From Rhodospirillaceae bacterium (GTDB taxonomy: Bacteria > Pseudomonadota > Alphaproteobacteria > Bin65), in contig JAPPLJ010000030.1 in NCBI GenBank assembly GCA_028819475.1, positions 372,001 through 436,000 on the forward strand: a stretch of DNA of 64,000 nucleotides. The letters run 5' to 3'. Numbering within the stretch: position 1 is the first letter of the stretch; every line of letters starts with the position of its first letter. Below are positions 15,542-22,792 of the stretch, one piece after another. The notes beneath the pieces were generated by a model. It searched no databases. It was not told where the DNA came from and worked only from the letters and a program-made list of their open reading frames with translations. The position numbers and the translations under genes are program-made.

Positions 15542-15670
15542 CGTCATCCCGACCGAGCGGAGCGAGCGGAGGGATCTCGGCTCGATCGCGACAATGCGAA
15601 ACCCGGAGTCCGGCGACGAGATTCCTCCACTCCGCCCCGGATTAAATCCGGGGCTCCGGTCGGAATGACG
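15542..15670. repeat. Palindromic intergenic repeat, copy R2 (subfamily 2, arm A on the left)
   Basis: A 129-bp inverted repeat. Outer ends are CGTCATCCCGACCG and CGGTCGGAATGACG; inner ends are GAGGGATCTCGGCTCG and GAGATTCCTCC. The left arm carries GCGGAGCGAGCGG (arm A), the right arm CCCCGGATTAAATCCGGGG (arm B). It differs from subfamily 1 in having C/G pairs where that one has T/A (TCCC or TTCC against TTTC). A truncated second left end, CGTCACCCCGACCGA, lies at 15515-15529. Copy R4 at 60688-60813 is the same subfamily reversed. Confidence 0.85.
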
Positions 15671-15763
15671 GAGAAAGAGCAGGGCGCAGCCCGAAACGCC
15701 GCGACCCGGCGTTTTCGGCCAATTTTCTGCACAACGCGGGGTGCCCTTTCCGGGCCGGGCCCG

Positions 15764-15817
15764 GGTCAGGAACACCGGCCAAGCCTCTGTTTTTCCGGCC
15801 CATTTGTCGGAAACAAA
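15764..15817. repeat. Diverged 54-bp direct repeat, copy 1
   Basis: Aligns without gaps to 16006-16059, matching about 39 of 54 bases by eye. The best-kept part is CTGTTT...CC..TTTG.CGGAA. On the minus strand one frame reads FRQMGRKNRGLAGVPDP, and copy 2 reads FRQIGQRNRRLARFPDL in the same phase. The surrounding open frames are short and show no other protein-like feature. Whether this is a DNA/RNA element or a decayed coding repeat cannot be told. Confidence 0.6.
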
Positions 15818-15965
15818 CGGGGAACAATTGGGAACGTCAACAAGGAATATGATCCTGTAAGAAATGAATTTGCGTCAAATCCGGCCTGACGCTCCGAGTC
15901 GCCGCCGGCCCGGAAAGCCACGCGGTACAAGGCTTTGCGCGCAGCGCCGCCGGGCCATGGCCGGG

Positions 15966-15997
15966 CCGTTCCGGATTTTTTTATTTTTATGGAACGG
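15966..15997 (+). other. Stem-loop with an AT-only-rich loop
   Basis: CCGTTCC (15966-15972) can pair with GGAACGG (15991-15997) across an 18-nt loop that is nearly all T and A, the most AT-rich stretch nearby. It lies just upstream of copy 2 of the 54-bp repeat. It is not a standard terminator, because the T run is inside the loop. Confidence 0.3.
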
Positions 15998-16005
15998 TCT
16001 GTCCA

Positions 16006-16059
16006 GATCAGGGAAGCGGGCCAACCTCCTGTTTCTCTGCCCTATTTGCCGGAATCGAA
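16006..16059. repeat. Diverged 54-bp direct repeat, copy 2
   Basis: Second copy of the element at 15764-15817, same orientation, 242 bp apart start to start. Its minus-strand frame FRQIGQRNRRLARFPDL stays open within a 66-codon frame (16075-15875) that has no recognisable domain. The remainder of the 15098-16397 gap not listed separately shows no gene. Confidence 0.6.
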
Positions 16060-16146
16060 TATTGAACGACCGCACAAGAATGCTGGCAGGCGATCCGGCA
16101 GCGTCTCGGTTCGACTTGTGGCGCCGAACCGAGCCCTTTTCTTCGC

Positions 16147-16279
16147 CGTCATTTCGACCGGAGCGCCGGATTTATCCGGGGCGGAGCGGAGAAATCTTTT
16201 TCCGGCGGAGCAAGGTCCGAAGTATCAGACTGAAAAGATTTCTCCACTGCGCGGCTGCGCCGCTCCGGTCGAAATGACG
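16147..16279. repeat. Palindromic intergenic repeat, copy R3 (subfamily 1, arm B on the left)
   Basis: A 133-bp inverted repeat with the same outer and inner ends as R1 but with the arms swapped: CCGGATTTATCCGG (arm B) is on the left and GCGCGGCTGCGCCG (arm A) on the right. It is thus R1 in the opposite orientation. The right outer end GGTCGAAATGAC (16267-16278) is repeated at 16281-16292, a partial duplication like the one flanking R2. It lies 120 nt upstream of modA. Confidence 0.85.
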
Positions 16280-16328
16280 GGGTCGAAATGACTGACGGGG
16301 ATCGGCGCCTTACCGGGGCGCTGTCCAG

Positions 16329-16364
16329 TGTCCGGGCCAATGTTCGGGCCAATGTTCGGGATTG
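16329..16364 (+). repeat. Three 12-bp tandem units upstream of modA
   Basis: TGTCCGGGCCAA, TGTTCGGGCCAA and TGTTCGGGATTG follow one another directly, ending 33 nt before the modA ATG. The array occupies the likely promoter/leader region of modABC. It does not resemble a ModE half-site as I know it. It may be neutral slippage or a binding array. Confidence 0.7.
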
Positions 16365-16397
16365 GGCGTTTCGGCATTCCTGCGTATAGAAAGCGGC

Positions 16398-17192
16398 ATG
16401 AGACTTGCGAGCGCCCTTGTTTCGGCCCTTCCGCTTGTTGCAGCGCCGGCGCATGCGAAGATCGGCGGCAACGGCGTCATCTTCGCGGCGGCCAGCCTGA
16501 AGGCGCCGCTGGACCGCGCGGTCGAACGGCTGGTGACGCAACGGCGCTGCCTCGCGCCGGGCGGCACGATCCGCGTGTCCTATGCATCGAGCGGCATCCT
16601 CGCCCGCCAGATCCGGTTCGGCGCGCCGGCCGACCTGTTCGTCAGCGCCGATCCGCGCTGGCTCGACTATCTCGAACGCAACGGCCGGATCGATCCGGCG
16701 GCGCGGCGCACGCTGTTCACCAACCGTCTGGTCGCCATCGCCCACGGTCCCGGTGGACGGTCCGGACGTGCCGAACGGCTTGCGCCCGGCACGGCGACGG
16801 CGCGCCGCCTGGGGCGGGAGCGTCTGGCCATCGGAGATCCGGGCCATGTGCCGGCCGGGCGCTATGCGAAGGCGGCGCTCCAGTCCCTCGGCCTGTGGCA
16901 GCGGGCGCGGCGCAATATCGTGCTGGCCGCGAACGTGCGCGTCGTTGCGGCCTATGTCGTCCGCAGGGAAACGGCATTGGGCATCGTCTACGAAACCGAC
17001 GCGATCGCCGAGCCGCGCGTCCGCATCGCCGCGCGCATCCCGGCAGCCGCCCATCCGCCGATCCGCTACGACGCTGCAATCGTCAGGGGCGGCGACGCGG
17101 ACTGCGCCCGGCGCTGGCTCGAGGCGCTCCACAGCCCGGCCTACCGCAGGATTTTCGCCGATGCCGGCTACGGCATGCCGAAGGACCGCTAG
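16398..17192 (+). CDS. modA: Molybdate ABC transporter, periplasmic binding protein
   Basis: A protein of 264 residues starting at ATG 16398 with a signal peptide (MRLASALVSALPLVAAPAHA, cut near residue 20). The ModA pattern is plain: VIFAAASLKAPLDRAVERL near the N-terminus, VSYASSGILARQIRFGAPADLF with the oxyanion-contacting Ser, and FVSADPRWLDYLERNGRI. IGDPGHVPAGRYAKAALQSLG and IVYETDAI supply the rest of the site. It binds molybdate or tungstate in the periplasm. An ATG 12 codons upstream (16362) is rejected because it would disrupt the signal peptide and starts inside a tandem repeat. First gene of modABC. Confidence 0.93.
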   Translation: MRLASALVSALPLVAAPAHAKIGGNGVIFAAASLKAPLDRAVERLVTQRRCLAPGGTIRVSYASSGILARQIRFGAPADLFVSADPRWLDYLERNGRIDPAARRTLFTNRLVAIAHGPGGRSGRAERLAPGTATARRLGRERLAIGDPGHVPAGRYAKAALQSLGLWQRARRNIVLAANVRVVAAYVVRRETALGIVYETDAIAEPRVRIAARIPAAAHPPIRYDAAIVRGGDADCARRWLEALHSPAYRRIFADAGYGMPKDR

Positions 17193-17204
17193 GGCCCCGC
17201 GCCG

Positions 17205-17912
17205 ATGTTGAGCGAAGCGGAAACCGACGCCCTGCTGCTCAGCCTGAAGGTCTCCTTCTGGAGCCTGCTGATCGCCCTGCCGGTCGCCGTTGCGCTCGGC
17301 TGGGTGCTCGCGCGCAAAGAGTTTCGCGGCAAGCTGCTCGTCAATGCCTTCATCACCCTGCCGCTGGTCCTGCCGCCGGTCGTGACCGGTTTCGTGCTGC
17401 TGATCCTGTTCGGCAACCAGGGCTGGATCGGCAGCTGGCTCAAGGACTGGTTCGGCATCGAGATCGCCTTTCGCTGGACCGGGGCGGCGGTGGCGGCCGG
17501 CGTCATGGCCTTTCCGCTGATCGTGCGGCCGATCCGCCTCTCCTTCGAAGCCGTCGACGTGCGGCTGGAACAGGCCGCCGCGACGCTTGGCGCCGGGCGG
17601 TGGCGGCGCTTCGCCACGATCGCCCTGCCGCTTGCGATGCCCGGCGTGCTGGCCGGCGCCGTGCTCGGCTTCGCCAAGGCGCTGGGCGAATTCGGCGCAA
17701 CCATCACCCTGGTCTCGAATATCCCGGGCGAAACGCAGACCCTCTCGCTCGCGGTCTACGCGCTGCTCCAGGTGCCGGGCGAGGAGAGCGCCGTATTCCG
17801 CCTCACCCTGATCGCCATCGCCATTTCGGTTCTCGCCGTCGTGGCGTCGGAAATCCTGGCCCGGCGGGCGCGCCGCGGCCTGTCTGCCACGGAGCGGTCC
17901 GGCGATGCTTGA
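17205..17912 (+). CDS. modB: Molybdate ABC transporter permease
   Basis: A protein of 235 residues with five or six membrane spans. It begins MLSEAETDALLLSLKVSFWS and contains the TIGR-type ModB segments LPLVLPPVVTGFVLLILFG, FVRP-like LIVRPIRLSFEAVD, and the EAA loop EQAAATLGAGRWRRFATIAL that docks to ModC. GFAKALGEFGATITLV follows, a strong ModB/CysU-family signature. It forms the inner-membrane channel. It starts 12 nt after modA and overlaps modC by 8 nt, so the three genes form one operon. Confidence 0.94.
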   Translation: MLSEAETDALLLSLKVSFWSLLIALPVAVALGWVLARKEFRGKLLVNAFITLPLVLPPVVTGFVLLILFGNQGWIGSWLKDWFGIEIAFRWTGAAVAAGVMAFPLIVRPIRLSFEAVDVRLEQAAATLGAGRWRRFATIALPLAMPGVLAGAVLGFAKALGEFGATITLVSNIPGETQTLSLAVYALLQVPGEESAVFRLTLIAIAISVLAVVASEILARRARRGLSATERSGDA

Positions 17913-19014
17913 CGTCGACGCGAGAAAGCGCCTCGGCGAAACGGCGCTCGATATACGGTTCGAAAGTGCCGGCGGCGTGACGGCCCTGTTCGGCCGGTCC
18001 GGGGCCGGCAAGACCAGCACGGTCCAGATGATCGCCGGGCTCATGACGCCGGACGCCGGGCGGATCGCGCTGGGCGGCCGTATCCTGTTCGACGGCGCAA
18101 AGGGCATCGATATCGCAACGCCGCAGCGCCGGGTCGGCGTCGTGTTCCAGGAAGGCCGCCTGTTCCCGCACCTGACGGTCCGCCGCAATCTGCTCTACGC
18201 GAGAGCGGCCGGACGCAACGGCCGGTTCAGCGGCGTCATCGGCATGCTGGGCCTCGAAGCGCTTCTGGAACGGAAGCCGGCGACCCTTTCGGGCGGCGAA
18301 CAGCAGCGCGTGGCGATCGGCCGGGCCCTGTTGTCCGAGCCCGACATCCTGCTGATGGACGAACCCCTGGCGTCCCTCGACGCCGCCCGGAAGGCGGAAA
18401 TCCTGCCCTATATCGAGCGGCTGCGCGACGAGGCCGGCCTGCCCGTCGTCTATGTCAGCCACCAGATCGACGAAGTGGCGCGCCTTGCCGACCGGGTCGT
18501 CCTGCTGTCGGACGGATCGGTCGCGGCCACCGGCTCGGTCGACGAGGTCTTCACCCGCCCGGAGCTGATGCCGCTGACAGGCCGGTTCCAGGCCGGCGCC
18601 GTACTGGCCGCCCGCGTCGCCGAACAGGACGTCGCCGGCGCGATGAGCCGGCTCGCCATTCCCGGCGGCAGCCTGTGGGTGCCCTCCGTGCCGCTGCCGG
18701 TGGGCAGCGCGATCCGGGTGCGGATCCGGGCGCGGGACGTCTCCGTCGCCCTGGAGAAGCCGGACCGCGTCAGCATCCGCAACATCCTGCCAGGAACGGT
18801 CCGGTCGGTGACGGAATCCGACGGGCCGTTCCGGACCGTGGCGATTTCCATCGCCGGCGAGACGGGGGAAAGCCGCATCGCCGCCACGGTGACCGCCAAC
18901 GCGGTTCGCGATCTGGAACTGGCGCCGGGCGTGGACGTCTTCGCGCTGATCAAGTCGGTGGCGATGGACCGGCGCAGCATGGCGCTGCCGCCGCGCGACG
19001 AGATCGTGACATGA
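17905..19014 (+). CDS. modC: Molybdate ABC transporter ATP-binding protein with Mop domain
   Basis: A protein of 369 residues. The ATPase domain has Walker A GRSGAGKTS (about 34-42), Q-loop VVFQEGRLFPH, signature LSGGEQQRVAIGRAL, Walker B ILLMDEPLASLD and switch His in VYVSHQIDEV. The C-terminal quarter is a molybdate-binding Mop/TOBE domain (VSIRNILPGTVRSV and the following repeats), which in this family senses intracellular oxyanion. It drives ModAB. No modE-like regulator lies next to the operon. Confidence 0.95.
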   Translation: MLDVDARKRLGETALDIRFESAGGVTALFGRSGAGKTSTVQMIAGLMTPDAGRIALGGRILFDGAKGIDIATPQRRVGVVFQEGRLFPHLTVRRNLLYARAAGRNGRFSGVIGMLGLEALLERKPATLSGGEQQRVAIGRALLSEPDILLMDEPLASLDAARKAEILPYIERLRDEAGLPVVYVSHQIDEVARLADRVVLLSDGSVAATGSVDEVFTRPELMPLTGRFQAGAVLAARVAEQDVAGAMSRLAIPGGSLWVPSVPLPVGSAIRVRIRARDVSVALEKPDRVSIRNILPGTVRSVTESDGPFRTVAISIAGETGESRIAATVTANAVRDLELAPGVDVFALIKSVAMDRRSMALPPRDEIVT

Positions 19015-19113
19015 CCCGGCTTCCGTCCGGCGCGGCGACGCGGCGTTTGCCGTGCGGCGGCGGCGCGCCCATGTAATGCGCCATTGAAAGTCGGGGCGGC
19101 AGGAGGCATCGCC

Positions 19114-19398
19114 ATGCAGGCCAACAACAAGCTGATCGACGATTTCGCCCGGGTCACGACGGGTATGCTGGGCGTCGCCGCCGGTGTCCGGTCGGAAGCG
19201 GAGGCGATGGTCAAGGCCCGGCTCCAGGGATTGCTGGCCGACATGGACCTGGTGACCCGCGAGGAGTTCGACGTCGCCCGGGACATGGCGGCAAAGGCGC
19301 GCGACGGGCAGGAGGCCCTCGAAGCGCGGTTGACCGAACTCCAGCAGCGCCTGGAAAAGCTCGAAAAACCGGCGCGCGGCCGCCGCAAGGGCGCGTGA
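19114..19398 (+). CDS. ubiK: Ubiquinone biosynthesis accessory factor UbiK (BMFP family)
   Basis: A protein of 94 residues. The ATG at 19114 is preceded by AGGAGG (19101-19106), which decides against an upstream TTG at 19084. It begins MQANNKLIDDFARVTTGMLG and has the conserved DMDLVTREEFDVARDMAAKA segment. A C-terminal coiled coil (LEARLTELQQRLEKLEK) and basic tail follow. UbiK homotrimers help the ubiquinone hydroxylase complex with UbiJ in gammaproteobacteria; in alphaproteobacteria it is usually annotated as an accessory factor. It is followed by ybjN and proC. Confidence 0.88.
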   Translation: MQANNKLIDDFARVTTGMLGVAAGVRSEAEAMVKARLQGLLADMDLVTREEFDVARDMAAKARDGQEALEARLTELQQRLEKLEKPARGRRKGA

Positions 19399-19719
19399 TC
19401 GCCCGCAAAAAATCTGTACGCCGAAACACCGGCAATTTTTCCGCGACGCCGCCGGGCGCAATGTCGATACGGGAGCGCCGCAACTTGCGGCAAACGGCGA
19501 ATCAATATCTTGTGTAAAACCTGATTTGCACTAATAAATCTTGTTGCGAGAAAATACGTACGGTGGCAGGCTCCACATCTGGTGGTATGCGGCCGTTCCA
19601 ATACCACAAGATAAAGGTCAGTGATCGGTCGCGCGCGGTATCGCCGGCCGCGGCGGGCGGCGCCCCGCGTTCACGCTCCGGCTCCTCTCTTTCCAGGAGC
19701 CGCTACAGGAGAGCGACTC
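19399..19719 (+). other. Intergenic region upstream of ybjN
   Basis: This 321-nt gap holds no gene. Its middle is markedly AT-rich. A weak -35/-10 candidate is TTGTGT (19511-19516), 16 bp, TAATAA (19533-19538). A stem-loop close to the ybjN ribosome-binding site is listed separately. Confidence 0.4.
19679..19702 (+). promoter_or_regulatory. Stem-loop just before the ybjN ribosome-binding site
   Basis: CGGCTCCT (19679-19686) pairs perfectly with AGGAGCCG (19695-19702) around an 8-nt loop. It ends 17 nt before the ATG, and its right arm holds an AGGAG that competes with the real one (ACAGGAGAG). No T run follows, so leader control is more likely than termination. Confidence 0.4.
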
Positions 19720-20220
19720 ATGTCTGGCATCGCGCTCGATACCTGGACAACGCCCAACCCCCTGGACACACTGGAAGAAATCGTCGCTGCGAACGAATGG
19801 TCGTTCGAGCGCAGCGGCGACGACGAAATGGCCGTCGAATATCCGGGCCACTGGTGCGGCTACCACATGCATTTCGTGTGGAGCGAGGATCTGAACGCCA
19901 TTCATCTTTCCTGTTTCATGGACATGCGCATTCCCAAGAAGAAACTGATCGATATCTCGCAGTTACTGCTGAAGATAAACAACAAGCTCTGGCTGGGCAC
20001 TTTCGTCGTTCCGGAAGAGGATTCGAACCCGGTCTTCCGGCACACGGTGCTGCTGCGCGGCCACCAGGGCGCCAGCGTCGAACAGCTCGAAGACCTGGTT
20101 GACATCGCCCTGTCCGAGTGCGAGCGATTCTATCCCGCCTTCCAGTTCGTCACCTGGGGCGGCAAGACGGCCAACGAGGCGGTGACCGCTTCCCTGCTGG
20201 ACACCGTTGGAGAAGCATAA
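19720..20220 (+). CDS. YbjN domain-containing protein
   Basis: A protein of 166 residues starting MSGIALDTWTTPNPLDTLEE. It has the YbjN fold pattern: WSFERSGDDEMAVEYPGHW, then LSCFMDMRIPKKKLIDISQL, LLKINNKLWLGTFVVPEEDS and a final helix. The fold resembles type III secretion chaperones, but no secretion genes are near. The molecular role is unknown; E. coli YbjN overexpression affects stress and motility. A Shine-Dalgarno sequence AGGAG precedes the ATG at 19720. Placement between ubiK and proC is one I associate with many alphaproteobacteria. It ends 11 nt before proC. Confidence 0.88.
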   Translation: MSGIALDTWTTPNPLDTLEEIVAANEWSFERSGDDEMAVEYPGHWCGYHMHFVWSEDLNAIHLSCFMDMRIPKKKLIDISQLLLKINNKLWLGTFVVPEEDSNPVFRHTVLLRGHQGASVEQLEDLVDIALSECERFYPAFQFVTWGGKTANEAVTASLLDTVGEA

Positions 20221-20231
20221 GGGGCAAAATC

Positions 20232-21056
20232 ATGGACCTTGCCGCAGCGCGCCTGTTGCTGGTCGGCTGCGGGAAGATGGGCGGCGCCCTGGCGCGCGGC
20301 TGGCTCGCGGCCGGCGCCCGCGCCGGCAACATCGTCGCTGTGGAGCCCGCACCTGAAGCCGCAGGTGCCTTCGCCGAAGGTCCGGGCCCCGTGTTCGTCC
20401 GCAGGGTGGAGGAAACGCCTTCGGGTTTCCGCCCGGACGTCGTCCTGTTTGCCGTCAAGCCGCAGGTGATGGACGCCGTGGTCCCCGACTATCGGCCCTA
20501 TGCCGGTTCCGGCGCCGTGTTTCTTTCCATCGCGGCAGGGACGCCGATCCGCTTCTTCGAATTGATTCTGGGGCGCGACGTGCCGGTCGTCCGGTCCATG
20601 CCGAACACGCCGGCGGCCGTCGGGCGTGGCGTGACCGCAGCAATCTGCAACGCCAATGTGCCGCCGGATGGCCGCGCCCTGTGCGAAGCCCTGCTGGGCG
20701 CCGTGGGCGCGGTGGTCTGGGTAACGGACGAAGCGGAGATCGACGCCGTCACCGCCGTATCCGGCAGCGGGCCGGCCTATGTCTTTCATCTGGTCGAGGC
20801 CATGACCGACGCCGGCATCGCCCAGGGGCTCTCGCCGGAAGCGGCCGGTGCGCTGGCGCGGGCGACCGTGGCCGGCGCCGGCGAGCTGCTGCATCGCGCG
20901 CCGGAAGATGCCGCCACCCTGCGCCGCAACGTCACCAGCCCCGGCGGCACGACCGAGGCTGCACTGAAAGTCCTGATGGCCAACGACGGGCTCGGCGCCC
21001 TGATGAAAAGGGCCATCGCCGCTGCGGCCCGCCGCTCGCGGGAGCTGGGCGGATGA
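20232..21056 (+). CDS. proC: Pyrroline-5-carboxylate reductase
   Basis: A protein of 274 residues. The NAD(P)-binding start is RLLLVGCGKMGGALARGWL. The middle has VLFAVKPQVMDAVV and VVRSMPNTPAAVGRGVTAAI. The C-terminal dimer and substrate region carries VSGSGPAYVFHLVEAMTDAG and the signature NVTSPGGTTEAALKVL. It makes L-proline from pyrroline-5-carboxylate. The ATG at 20232 is chosen; an upstream in-frame start at 20118 would overlap ybjN. The stop overlaps xseA as ATGA. Confidence 0.95.
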   Translation: MDLAAARLLLVGCGKMGGALARGWLAAGARAGNIVAVEPAPEAAGAFAEGPGPVFVRRVEETPSGFRPDVVLFAVKPQVMDAVVPDYRPYAGSGAVFLSIAAGTPIRFFELILGRDVPVVRSMPNTPAAVGRGVTAAICNANVPPDGRALCEALLGAVGAVVWVTDEAEIDAVTAVSGSGPAYVFHLVEAMTDAGIAQGLSPEAAGALARATVAGAGELLHRAPEDAATLRRNVTSPGGTTEAALKVLMANDGLGALMKRAIAAAARRSRELGG

Positions 21057-22522
21057 GCGCTTTCGAGGACGGGCCGGAGACCGGCCCCGGTCACAATACC
21101 CCGGTCGCCACGGTCTCGGAACTGTCCGCGTCGCTCAAGCGGGTGGTCGAAGGCGAATTCAGCCGCGTCCGGGTACGTGGAGAAATCTCCGGATTCAAGC
21201 GGGCCGGATCGGGCCATCTCTACATGGCCCTGAAGGACGACAGCGCCGTCCTCGACGCCGTGTGCTGGCGCGGCGCGGCCGGACGCCTGGCGGTCGAGCC
21301 GGAAGACGGCCTCGAGGTCATCGCGACCGGCAAGCTGACCACATACGCCGGCCGCTCGAAATACCAGATTGTCATCGAGGCGCTGGAGGCCGCCGGCGAG
21401 GGCGCGCTTCTGAAGCTGCTCGAGGAGCGCCGGCGCAAGCTGGCGGCCGAGGGGCTGTTCGACGAGAGCCGGAAGAGGCCGCTGCCCTTCCTGCCGGCCG
21501 TCATCGGCGTCGTGACGTCGCCCACAGGCGCCGTGATCCGGGACATCCTTCACCGCCTGGAGGACCGGTTCCCGCGCCGCGTCCTACTCTGGCCGGTGCG
21601 GGTGCAGGGCGATTCGGCGGCCGGGGAAGTTGCCGACGCGATCGAGGGCTTCAATGCGATCCGGGGCGATTCCGGAATTCCGCGGCCCGATCTGCTGATC
21701 GTCGCACGGGGCGGCGGATCGATCGAGGATCTGTGGCCGTTCAACGAGGAAAGTGTCGTCCGGGCCGCGGCAGCCTCGGACATTCCGCTGGTCAGCGCGG
21801 TCGGCCACGAGACCGACACGACGCTGATCGACCATGCCGCGGACCGCCGCGCGCCGACCCCGACCGCAGCGGCCGAAATGGCCGTGCCGGTGCGCAGCGA
21901 ACTGGTCGCCCAAATCCTGGACGACGGCCGGCGGCTGGTGTCGGCGATGGGGCGGCTGCGCGAGGAGTACCGCCTGCGCCTGGAGTCCGCCGGCCGCGGC
22001 TTGCCGGACCCCCAGTCGCTTCTCGACGCCAGGGCCCAGCAACTGGACGACCGGGCCGAGCGTCTCGGACTCGGCCTGCGCAGCCTGGTCCGGGAAAAGC
22101 GGTCTGCGGCCGACCGGCTCGCGGCCGGCATCCGGCCTGCCGCCCTCGTCCAGCTCGTCAACCGCCGGCGCGACCGGACGGACGATCTCGGCGCCCGTTT
22201 GCGGCCGCAGATGCAGCGGCGCCTCGACGCAATGCACGAACGCCTGAAGCACCGGGCCGACCTGCTTGAATCCTATTCCTACGGCCGGGTCCTGGATCGC
22301 GGCTTTGCGCTGGTCCGCGATGCGGGCGGACGGCCGGTCACCGACAGTGCAGCGGCGCAGCGCGCCGGCCGCGTGACGCTCCGCTTCGGCGACGGCAGCG
22401 TCCCCGCGCTGATCGATCCGCCCTCAAGCGAAAGGACGGGCGGCGGAAAATCCGCCGCGGCCCGGAAGCCGGCGCGCCGTCCCCGTCCGCCGGCCGACGG
22501 CGAGCAGGGATCTTTGTTGTAG
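21053..22522 (+). CDS. xseA: Exodeoxyribonuclease VII large subunit
   Basis: A protein of 489 residues. An N-terminal OB fold (about 20-115, TVSELSASLKRVVEGEFSRV and GHLYMALKDDSAVLDAVCW) binds DNA. The catalytic domain follows with VIGVVTSPTGAVIRDILHRL, LLIVARGGGSIEDLWPFNEE and VSAVGHETDTTLIDHAADRR. A long coiled-coil region and the C-terminal SYGRVLDRGFALVRD complete it. With XseB it degrades single-stranded DNA to oligonucleotides. xseB is not in the window next to it. The basic Ala/Pro-rich tail after residue 455 is extra. Coupled to proC by a 4-nt overlap. Confidence 0.95.
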   Translation: MSAFEDGPETGPGHNTPVATVSELSASLKRVVEGEFSRVRVRGEISGFKRAGSGHLYMALKDDSAVLDAVCWRGAAGRLAVEPEDGLEVIATGKLTTYAGRSKYQIVIEALEAAGEGALLKLLEERRRKLAAEGLFDESRKRPLPFLPAVIGVVTSPTGAVIRDILHRLEDRFPRRVLLWPVRVQGDSAAGEVADAIEGFNAIRGDSGIPRPDLLIVARGGGSIEDLWPFNEESVVRAAAASDIPLVSAVGHETDTTLIDHAADRRAPTPTAAAEMAVPVRSELVAQILDDGRRLVSAMGRLREEYRLRLESAGRGLPDPQSLLDARAQQLDDRAERLGLGLRSLVREKRSAADRLAAGIRPAALVQLVNRRRDRTDDLGARLRPQMQRRLDAMHERLKHRADLLESYSYGRVLDRGFALVRDAGGRPVTDSAAAQRAGRVTLRFGDGSVPALIDPPSSERTGGGKSAAARKPARRPRPPADGEQGSLL

Positions 22523-22792
22523 AGACTGCATCGGCCGGGGCGGAGCCGGACCTTGCTGCGATACGGCGTTGACGGTACGCCCGACCGGACCGGCCCCGAC
22601 CTGCCTGTTCCGGCGTCGGACCTTTACTCGACGATGGCCGTCCCCGGCTTGAAATTCGGGATGCTGGAGCGAAGTCTGCCAATAAATGCTACCGATACGG
22701 TATTAATGGGCCTGTGGCCTCGACGGGACCCTGTGTGATAGGCCGCGTCGAGGGGTCTGCCGTCGCCCGGGAAAGGCATTGGAGAAGAAAGC

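Noticed and set aside
16281..16397. Molybdenum-cofactor riboswitch or ModE site upstream of modA
   Set aside because: No conserved Moco-motif hairpins or ModE half-sites were seen; only 12-bp tandem units.
16149..18188. Minus-strand open frame of 679 codons across R3 and modABC
   Set aside because: Its end lies in a repeat, and the rest is antisense to modA/modB.
19720..20220. Type III secretion chaperone
   Set aside because: The fold is similar, but the sequence is a YbjN protein and no secretion genes are present.
22553..22738. 61-codon frame before uppP
   Set aside because: No ribosome-binding site, no recognisable protein pattern and it ends in the inverted repeat.
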